A DNA stretch of 6,404 nt from Atribacteria bacterium SCGC AAA255-G05 (lineage in GTDB: Bacteria > Atribacterota > Phoenicimicrobiia > Phoenicimicrobiales > Phoenicimicrobiaceae): NCBI GenBank assembly GCA_000405605.1, contig ASPA01000071.1, positions 1 through 6,404 on the forward strand, in the 5' to 3' direction. Under the pieces are notes generated by a model, which had not been told where the DNA came from, searched no databases, and worked only from the letters and a program-made list of their open reading frames with translations. The position numbers were made by a program, and so were the translations under genes. This document shows, piece by piece, positions 1 through 4,812 of the stretch; positions within the stretch are counted from its first letter, which is position 1; each line of letters starts with the position of its first letter.

Positions 1-237
1 TTACATAAAAAGAAGGATTTTTAATAAGTTGTATAGTATATATAAAATAATGACTAAAATAAATTTAATAAGCGTATTTTTTTATCTAAGCAGAATATCT
101 GTAATACTATTATACTAAAATAAAAAGCTATATTATCTAAGATTCATTTTAAGAGTAAGACTCTTTCTCTATACCAAGAGACCCACTAAGTAACACATCC
201 AAACTATACTAACCATCCAAGCATCAATCTTCTATCA
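1..237. other. AT-rich region without a gene
   Basis: No open reading frame with a plausible start, ribosome-binding site or recognisable product is visible on either strand. The first 130 bases are almost pure A/T. The only structure seen is a perfect 6-bp hairpin at 151-165 (AAGAGT, loop AAG, ACTCTT) followed by TCTCTAT rather than a T-run, so it is not a convincing terminator. The stretch is probably the intergenic space ahead of the riboswitch-led transcription unit. Confidence 0.6.
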
Positions 238-268
238 TTGCCTGACTTAAAACTAAATATTTTATTCT
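238..268 (+). promoter_or_regulatory. Weak candidate sigma-70 promoter ahead of the riboswitch
   Basis: TTGCCT at 238-243 could serve as a -35 box. The A/T-rich stretch that follows offers poor -10 candidates: TATTTT at 258-263 with a 14-nt spacer, or TATTCT at 263-268 with a 19-nt spacer. Neither spacing is ideal. The position is right for a transcript that starts just before the first aptamer stem at 276, and location is the main support. In AT-rich DNA such matches arise easily by chance. Confidence 0.25.
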
Positions 269-275
269 GTATGAA

Positions 276-515
276 GGTAGCAGGAGAGTCTTTTTCTTTC
301 CATCATAAAAGAAAAGGAGCCGAAGAGGCAAGATGCCACAAACATCAAAACTTTCAGGCAAAGGGACTGTTACCGGACAGGACTCTGGAGAGCTTTATAC
401 TAAAAAGCACCGACGGGGCAATTACGAATTTTTAGGTGAACCCTTAATGAGTTTACTCATAAAGAACTATTTTTTAATTTATTAGGAAGAATTTTTCAGG
501 TAAAAAAGACAGAGT
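276..515 (+). promoter_or_regulatory. Tandem glycine riboswitch (gcvT element), two aptamers
   Basis: Two consecutive glycine aptamers are visible, arranged as in known gcvT leaders. Aptamer I is closed by an 8-bp P1, GGTAGCAG (276-283) with CTGTTACC (367-374), one G-U pair included. It carries the conserved GGAGAG, GCCGAAGAGGCAA (319-331) and CTTTCAGGCAAA (351-362). The linker ACTCTGGAGAG opens aptamer II, which has CACCGACGGGGCAA (408-421) and TTCAGGTAAAA near 495-505. Its P1 is ACTCTG (382-387) with CAGAGT (510-515). Aptamer II is longer than usual: about 70 nt separate its two core halves, including a hairpin at 447-460 (ATGAG, TTTA, CTCAT). The family binds glycine and usually turns on glycine cleavage or amino-acid transport genes. 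Here the next gene is a surface lipoprotein, which is unexpected. The motif match is strong; glycine binding itself is inferred. Confidence 0.93.
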
Positions 516-557
516 AAGAAAATAAAATCATTAATTTTTTAATCTGTCCTTTTTTTA
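502..557 (+). terminator. Intrinsic terminator, riboswitch expression platform
   Basis: AGACAGA-type sequence at 507-513 pairs with TCTGTC at 543-548. The stem extends outward through an A-run (502-506) against a T-run (550-554). The loop holds an inner A/T stem, AAAAT (524-528) with ATTTT (534-538). A tract of seven T follows. The left arm contains CAGA of the aptamer II P1 3' strand (510-515), so the terminator and the closed glycine aptamer cannot form together. This predicts a glycine-ON switch: bound glycine stabilises P1, blocks the terminator and lets transcription reach the lipoprotein gene. The overlap is seen directly; the direction of regulation is inferred from it. Confidence 0.8.
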
Positions 558-577
558 TTTAAAAACAATATAGGCAA

Positions 578-688
578 TTAATCGAAGGCTGACAAGGGAA
601 AACTTCCTAATAAGGTTAGGGAGTAAAATTATGGGTCTAAAGCACTTAAAGTGCTAAGACAGTCAGATTAACAATCAAGTAACCTGAC
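578..688 (+). promoter_or_regulatory. Second structured leader RNA, c-di-GMP-I (GEMM)-like, uncertain
   Basis: Downstream of the terminator the leader can fold as a three-way junction. The closing stem is TTAAT (578-582) plus CTGAC (589-593) against GTCAG-ATTAA (662-671). Hairpin one pairs 602-610 with 616-624 (nine pairs, one G-U). Hairpin two pairs GTCT (635-638) with AGAC (657-660) and AGCACT (641-646) with AGTGCT (650-655). The run GGGTCTAAAGC...GCTAAGACAGTCAG resembles the 3' half of c-di-GMP-I riboswitches, including the CUAA tetraloop-receptor side. GGGAGTAAAATTATGGG lies where the family has GGGACGCAAAGC, so conserved bases are missing. GTCAGATTAAC (662-672) can instead pair with GTAACCTGAC (679-688), giving a switch-like alternative. 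No T-run follows, so control would be at translation or by another route. The structure is well supported; ligand class is a guess. Confidence 0.45.
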
Positions 689-738
689 CATAAAATTTAG
701 AAATTAATTTCACTATAAATTATTTAAGGAGGTAAAAA

Positions 739-2631
739 ATGCTAAAGAAAAGAAATCTTATCTTTATCTATTTGCTCATTCTGGGGGTTTTGCTGATAAA
801 CGGTTGTTTGCTAAAGCCCCCTGTCACGGTAACCTTTGATTCTCAAGGCGGTAGTCCGGTAGATTCACAGATTGTAAACCACGGCGAGAAGGTAACCAAA
901 CCGACGGCACCCACGAAGGAAGGCTACACCTTTGGTAGTTGGTATAAGGAATACGAATGTACAAATGCCTGGGACTTTGATACTGATACGGTAACAACCA
1001 AGGTAACCCTCTATGCTAAGTGGACCACCACTACCTACACCGTAACCTTTCGTCCTCAAGGCGGCAATCCGGTAGATTCACAGATTGTAAATCACGGCGA
1101 GAAAGTAATCAGACCAACCGCACCCAGACGGGCAGGCTACACCTTTGCTGGTTGGTATAAGGAATACGGGTGTACAAACGCCTGGGACTTTGACACTGAT
1201 ATGGTGTCATCCGATGTAACGCTCTATGCCAAATGGACCATCAATTCCTACACTGTAACCTTTGATTCTCAAGGTGGCAGTGCAGTAGGTTCACAGACGG
1301 TAGGCCACTGCGAGAAGGTAACGAAACCGGCAAATCCCACGAACATAGATACAGATTACGTCTTTGATGGTTGGTATGAAGAATCCGAATGTACAAATGC
1401 CTGGGACTTTGACACTGATATGGTGTCATCCGATGTAACACTCTATGCCAAATGGACCATTGACCGTTATGTTAGTAAATCGGGTAACAACGGTAATGTT
1501 GGGAGTGCTGATCACCCCTGGCTAACTATCCAGTACGCCTTTGATAATGCTCCCGACGGCGGAACTATTCATGTTGCTGACGGAACTTATGAAGAAAACA
1601 TTTCTTTTCCTACTGGCAAGGCAATTGTCTTAAAAAGCGAAAACGGGGCTGCCCTTACAACAATTGATGGAGATGGCGCTTTTATTGTTGTAATAATTAA
1701 TAGTTGCGCGGATGGTACTACCCTGGATGGATTTACTATTACAGGGGGCAACGGCGGTATTTTTATTTTAGATAGCTCACCTACCATTCAAAACAATACT
1801 ATCTCGGGAAATACTGCTGGTAGTTTGGGCGGAGGTATTTATACTCATGGTAGCTCGCCGACCATTCAAAACAATACTATCTCGGGAAATAATGCTGGTA
1901 GTTTTGCCGGAGGTATTTTTATTAACACTGGCTCACCTACCATTCAAAACAATACTATCTCGGGAAATACTGCTGTTAGTTTTGCCGGAGGTATTTATAT
2001 TTCCGGCGGCACACCAACCATTCAAAACAATACTATCTCGGAAAATACTGCTGGTAGTTTGGGCGGAGGTATTTATACTCATGATGGCACACCTACCATT
2101 CAAGATAATACTATCTCGGGAAATAATTCTTATAGTTCGGGCGGCGGTATTTATATTTCCGGCGGCACACCAACCATTCAAAACAATACTATCTCGGAAA
2201 ATACTGCTGTTCATTTTGCCGGAGGTATTTTTATTGCTAATAGTTCGTCTATCATTCAAAACAATACTATCTCGGGGAATACTGCTGAGATCCATGGTGG
2301 TGGCTTTTTTGTTTCTGGCTCACCTACCATTCAAGACAATACTATCTCGGGGAATACTGCTGGGGGTGATGGCGGCGGTATTTTTATTTTTGGCTCACCT
2401 ACCATTCAAAACAATACTATCTCGGAAAATAATGTTAATGATGATGGCGGTGGTATTTATATTTCCGGCGGTACACCTATCATTGGGGATACAGATGGGG
2501 CTGAAACTAATAATTTCAATACATTTATTAATAATAGAAAAGATAGTACTATCTCAGCCGAGCAGCATATTCGTAATTCAAGCGGAGATTGCCGTTCAAG
2601 TTATCTTTATAATTATTATACTCCTAATTAA
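739..2631 (+). CDS. Lipoprotein with three InlB B-repeats and a parallel beta-helix domain
   Basis: A 630-residue surface lipoprotein. The start is set by AAGGAGGT (726-733), five bases before the ATG. Residues 1-22 form a signal peptide (MLKKRN, then a hydrophobic run) ending in the lipobox INGC, with Cys23 the likely lipidation site. Three InlB/Flg_new (Listeria-Bacteroides) repeats begin at residues 31, 102 and 173, each with VTF...QGG, GYTF-like and LYAKW signatures. Residues 244-345 resemble the DUF1565 or pectin-lyase-like start (YVSKSG, PWLTIQYAF, GGTIHVADGTY, LDGFTITGG). Residues 349-580 are nine units of 25-26 aa with PTIQNNTISGN...GGGI, the right-handed parallel beta-helix pattern. 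A short capping tail ends in YLYNYYTPN, with no sortase motif or membrane anchor. Such proteins are usually adhesive or polysaccharide-binding; no catalytic residues are recognised, so the role is inferred. It is the first gene after the riboswitch leader. The beta-helix part is unusually Gly/Asn/Thr-rich. Confidence 0.93.
   Translation: MLKKRNLIFIYLLILGVLLINGCLLKPPVTVTFDSQGGSPVDSQIVNHGEKVTKPTAPTKEGYTFGSWYKEYECTNAWDFDTDTVTTKVTLYAKWTTTTYTVTFRPQGGNPVDSQIVNHGEKVIRPTAPRRAGYTFAGWYKEYGCTNAWDFDTDMVSSDVTLYAKWTINSYTVTFDSQGGSAVGSQTVGHCEKVTKPANPTNIDTDYVFDGWYEESECTNAWDFDTDMVSSDVTLYAKWTIDRYVSKSGNNGNVGSADHPWLTIQYAFDNAPDGGTIHVADGTYEENISFPTGKAIVLKSENGAALTTIDGDGAFIVVIINSCADGTTLDGFTITGGNGGIFILDSSPTIQNNTISGNTAGSLGGGIYTHGSSPTIQNNTISGNNAGSFAGGIFINTGSPTIQNNTISGNTAVSFAGGIYISGGTPTIQNNTISENTAGSLGGGIYTHDGTPTIQDNTISGNNSYSSGGGIYISGGTPTIQNNTISENTAVHFAGGIFIANSSSIIQNNTISGNTAEIHGGGFFVSGSPTIQDNTISGNTAGGDGGGIFIFGSPTIQNNTISENNVNDDGGGIYISGGTPIIGDTDGAETNNFNTFINNRKDSTISAEQHIRNSSGDCRSSYLYNYYTPN
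829..1461 (+). repeat. Three in-frame 213-bp repeats coding InlB B-repeat domains
   Basis: Repeat starts fall at 829, 1042 and 1255, exactly 213 bp apart, each opening with GTAACCTTT. The Trp codon of the AKW motif lies 192 bp into units one and two and 198 bp into unit three, which has two extra codons (NPTNIDTDYVF instead of APTKEGYTF). Long stretches such as the segment coding TNAWDFDTD are nearly identical in all three, pointing to fairly recent duplication. These encode the spacer-like domains between the membrane anchor and the beta-helix. Confidence 0.9.
1783..2478 (+). repeat. Nine tandem 75-78-bp repeats coding the beta-helix
   Basis: Units start at 1783, 1861, 1939, 2017, 2095, 2173, 2251, 2326 and 2401; a degenerate tenth begins at 2479. 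Spacing is 78 bp except two 75-bp steps, so all keep frame. The core ACCATTCAAAACAATACTAT recurs with few changes. There is also higher-order structure: 1990-2053 and 2146-2209 are identical over 64 bases and lie 156 bp (two units) apart. Near-identity at DNA level indicates recent expansion or gene conversion. Each unit should form about one helical coil. Confidence 0.93.
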
Positions 2632-2800
2632 ATGGATTGATACAAATACTAGCATTACAAAAGACCGGGATAGGCAATACAAGAACATCTTGAATGGTAA
2701 CGTGTTGGTCACAAAAAGTAAAAATAATAAATAGCAACACATCCCATTTTCTTATATAATCAATATTTTACTTTTAAATTAGATAAATAAGGAAGGTGTG
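2632..2800. other. Intergenic stretch after the lipoprotein gene, no gene seen
   Basis: No credible gene or terminator is visible. One frame stays open to 2734 as the tail of an out-of-frame reading of the 78-bp repeats, and it has no ribosome-binding site or recognisable motif. The sequence becomes strongly A/T-rich after 2740 and runs into direct repeat copy A at about 2801. Confidence 0.5.
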
Positions 2801-2970
2801 CCAAGTCAATAATCCGGTAACTTTTAGAAGAAAACCAATGAGATTTAAGGAGTTTCTTAGCCGGATGGTTGAGACTTTAGGTATTATAATAATAAATAGA
2901 CATCCTAAGGGAAGACCTCGTAAAATGGAAAATTATGCCATAGAAAATTAGGACGTGGCCTTATTTTAAT
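2801..2970 (+). repeat. Direct repeat copy A, decayed coding remnant (transposase-like?)
   Basis: This segment aligns by eye with 4470-4636 in the same orientation, roughly four bases in five, with small gaps. Shared landmarks are CGGTAACTTTTAG, GGAGTTT, GATGGTTGA, CTCGTAAAA and TAGGA near the right end. From ATG 2838 it can encode 37 residues (MRFKEFLSRMVETLG..., then KGRPRK) before a stop at 2949. The second copy encodes a matching peptide, with synonymous changes in the VETL codons, so the ancestor was probably coding. The basic KGRPRK segment recalls DNA-binding N-termini of some transposases; the family is not identified. The copy ends 25 bp before the hydrolase ATG and may carry that gene's promoter, but I see no well-spaced -35/-10 pair. 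Confidence 0.7.
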
Positions 2971-2995
2971 TAAATTGAAAAGGATAAAAGATGTT

Positions 2996-4456
2996 ATGAA
3001 AAAGATTTATAGAATTTTATTTAGCATTTTGATCTGCTTTATTTTAATAATTATAGGCAGTGCATTTTTTATAGTTTCAGCTCAAGAGCAAGTTACTTCT
3101 GCTTCCGGTATCGAGGGTATCTGGGAGGGCAAGTTAAAAGTTCTTGGGACAGAGCTTAGGATTGTCTTTAATATTTCTAAGAATCCAGATGGAGCTCTGT
3201 CTGCAACTATGGATAGCCCCGACCAGGGAGTAACTGGCTTCCCGGTGGAAGAAGTTATATTTAAAGATAACACCTTACATTTGGAACTAAAATCTGCGGG
3301 AGGTGTTTATGAAGGTAAAATCAGTGAAGATTTTTTAGTTATTGAGGGAGAGTGGAGACAGTCCGGACAGATTTTACCCCTTACAGTTAAGCGGGTTGAT
3401 AAAGCAGTGGAAGTACTTAGACCTCAGGAGCCAAAAAGACCTTATCCTTATATTGAAAAAAAAGTAGACTATACAAACTTAAAGGCAGGGGTAAAACTTG
3501 CTGGTGTGCTGACTTTACCCTCTGATAAAAGTGTATTTCCGGCGTTATTATTAATATCCGGTTCCGGGCCTCATGATCGAAACGAAACAGTATTTGGTCA
3601 TTGTCCTTTCCTGGTATTAGCAGATTATCTTACTCGTCAGGGTATTGCAGTTCTCAGGGTAGATGATCGGGGAGTGGGAGAATCTACCGGGATCTTTTCC
3701 CGTGCTACCATTGAAGATTTTGCATCCGATGTGTTAGTAGGTGTGGAATATCTTAAAACCTACAAAGAAATAAACCCTAAACAGATCGGCCTTATTTCTT
3801 ATAGTGAAGGGGGGTTGATTGCTTCTATAGTAGCTGTAAAATCATCGGATGTGGCTTTTATTGTATTAATGGCCGGGACAGGATTAACTGGAGAAGAAGT
3901 TTCATGTTTACAGACTGATTTAATTTCAAAAGCAATGGGGGCCAGTGAACAAGAAATTACTAAGAATCGTCAGTTTAATGAAAAGATATTTTCTCTTATA
4001 AAAGAAGAAGAGGATAACGAGATTGCTAAAGAAAGACTTCGACAGACGATTATAGCTTTTTTGGCGGAGTTAAGCGATGAAGAAAAAGATTGGATTAGTG
4101 ACCCAGAAGAGTTTCTTAATACTCAGCTTCAGAGATTATTGTCTCCCTGGTCCCGTTTTTTCCTGACTTATGATCCTAAACCAATTTTATCCAAGGTAAA
4201 ATGTCCGGTATTTGCTATAAATGGAGAGAAAGACCTTCAGGTGTCTCCTAAAGAAAATCTCAGTGCTATCGAAGAGGCTCTCAAGGAGGGAGGTAACCAA
4301 AATTATACTATTAAAGAATTGCCGGGTCTTAATCATCTTTTCCAGACTGCCCAAACCGGGTTACCATCGGAGTATGCTAGAATTGAGGAAACAATTTCAC
4401 CGGTGGCTTTAAAAATAATAAGTGATTGGATTTTAGAGCAAATCCGAAATGAATAA
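2996..4456 (+). CDS. Secreted alpha/beta hydrolase with N-terminal beta domain
   Basis: A 486-residue exported serine hydrolase. The ATG at 2996 is preferred: AGGA at 2981-2984 precedes it and the protein then starts MKKIYR, a normal signal peptide with a hydrophobic core and likely cleavage after VSA (residue 29). A TTG at 2975 would add seven residues but has no ribosome-binding site. Residues 38-134 form a small beta-rich domain (GIWEGKL start) often found fused ahead of such hydrolases. Residues 150-484 are the alpha/beta hydrolase: SGSGPHDRNE (188-197, oxyanion region), DDRGVGES (223-230), nucleophile Ser270 in SYSEGG, acid Asp413 in NGEKDL and His447 in LNHLF. The first glycine of the usual G-x-S-x-G is Ser268 here. 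The family includes esterases and S9/S33-type peptidases; the substrate cannot be told. Direct repeats flank the gene on both sides. No terminator is clear. Confidence 0.9.
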   Translation: MKKIYRILFSILICFILIIIGSAFFIVSAQEQVTSASGIEGIWEGKLKVLGTELRIVFNISKNPDGALSATMDSPDQGVTGFPVEEVIFKDNTLHLELKSAGGVYEGKISEDFLVIEGEWRQSGQILPLTVKRVDKAVEVLRPQEPKRPYPYIEKKVDYTNLKAGVKLAGVLTLPSDKSVFPALLLISGSGPHDRNETVFGHCPFLVLADYLTRQGIAVLRVDDRGVGESTGIFSRATIEDFASDVLVGVEYLKTYKEINPKQIGLISYSEGGLIASIVAVKSSDVAFIVLMAGTGLTGEEVSCLQTDLISKAMGASEQEITKNRQFNEKIFSLIKEEEDNEIAKERLRQTIIAFLAELSDEEKDWISDPEEFLNTQLQRLLSPWSRFFLTYDPKPILSKVKCPVFAINGEKDLQVSPKENLSAIEEALKEGGNQNYTIKELPGLNHLFQTAQTGLPSEYARIEETISPVALKIISDWILEQIRNE

Positions 4457-4469
4457 GAGAGATATCGTA

Positions 4470-4636
4470 CCAGTTCATTAATTCGGTAACTTTTAGGGAA
4501 AACCTATGGGATCTGAGGAGTTTATTATCCAGATGGTTGAAACCCTAAGTATTACTATAGATAGATGTTCCAAAGGAAGATCTCGTAAAAGGGAAAGTTA
4601 AACCATTAAAAAAATAGGATGCGTCCCTACTTTAAT
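4470..4636 (+). repeat. Direct repeat copy B, decayed partner of copy A
   Basis: This copy starts 14 bp after the hydrolase stop codon and matches 2801-2970 along its whole length. A one-base deletion after CTTTTAG shifts the upstream frame relative to copy A. From ATG 4506 it encodes 31 residues (MGSEEFIIQMVETLSITI..., then KGRSRK) before TAA at 4599. Both copies stop early, so neither makes a full protein. Together they frame the hydrolase as direct repeats about 1.67 kb apart. They may be two remnants of the same mobile element or an intergenic repeat family; recombination between them would delete the hydrolase. Confidence 0.7.
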
Positions 4637-4753
4637 CTTTTAAATCATTAAAAAACAGTCCGGTTTTATTTTTTAGATAATAACGCACAGGTTAGTGTAA
4701 ACTTTAGTGGGGTAGTTAGATAATTTAAAAATATTGAAAAAAATATAAAAAAA
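4637..4753. other. A/T-rich spacer before the insertion sequence
   Basis: No gene is seen here. A very weak hairpin (AAAAC 4652-4656 with GTTTT 4663-4667, then ATTTTTT) could act as a terminator for the hydrolase transcript, but the five-pair stem has only one G-C pair. The last bases before 4754 are a run of A, a plausible AT-rich insertion target. Confidence 0.4.
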
Positions 4754-4811
4754 GGTGTAGACTTACCTATATATATACAAACCCTTTTTAACAAAGGAGG
4801 TAAGCTACACC
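4754..4811 (+). promoter_or_regulatory. Hairpin over the transposase ribosome-binding site
   Basis: GGTGTAGACTTACC (4754-4767) pairs with GGTAAGCTACACC (4799-4811): 13 base pairs with one bulged A (4761) around a 31-nt loop. The right arm takes in the last two G of AAAGGAGG (4793-4800) and all bases to just before the ATG at 4813. A transcript entering from outside would contain both arms and hide the start site. One starting inside the loop, for example from the TATATATATA region at 4768-4777, would lack the left arm. IS10 and IS50 use such a scheme to limit expression; its use here is inferred. Confidence 0.7.
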
Positions 4812-4812
4812 C

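Noticed and set aside
238..435. A 65-residue open frame starting with TTG
   Set aside because: It lies across the glycine riboswitch aptamers, whose conserved RNA motifs explain the sequence; it has no ribosome-binding site.
631..657. Possible 8-residue leader peptide (ATG 631 to TAA 655-657) after GGGAG at 619-623
   Set aside because: Too short to judge, and the same bases fit a structured RNA hairpin better. It is not a clear attenuator peptide.
1933..2295. An antisense open frame of 120 residues within the repeats
   Set aside because: Same cause: periodic sequence without stops. There is no start signal and no plausible protein.
1783..2478. Regular repeats that might suggest a CRISPR array
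   Set aside because: The units code in frame for beta-helix coils, repeats are not separated by unique spacers, and no cas gene is present.
1847..2734. A 295-residue open frame on the + strand overlapping the lipoprotein gene
   Set aside because: It exists because the 78-bp repeats are a multiple of three and lack stops in this frame. The product is a monotonous hydrophobic repeat with no ribosome-binding site or known family.
2885..2890. Perfect TATAAT inside direct repeat A as a hydrolase promoter
   Set aside because: The nearest -35-like TTGAGA (2869-2874) is only 10 bases away, too close. In this AT-rich context TATAAT alone is weak evidence.
4651..4673. Terminator for the hydrolase gene
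   Set aside because: The stem is five pairs with a single G-C, too weak to call despite the following T-rich stretch.
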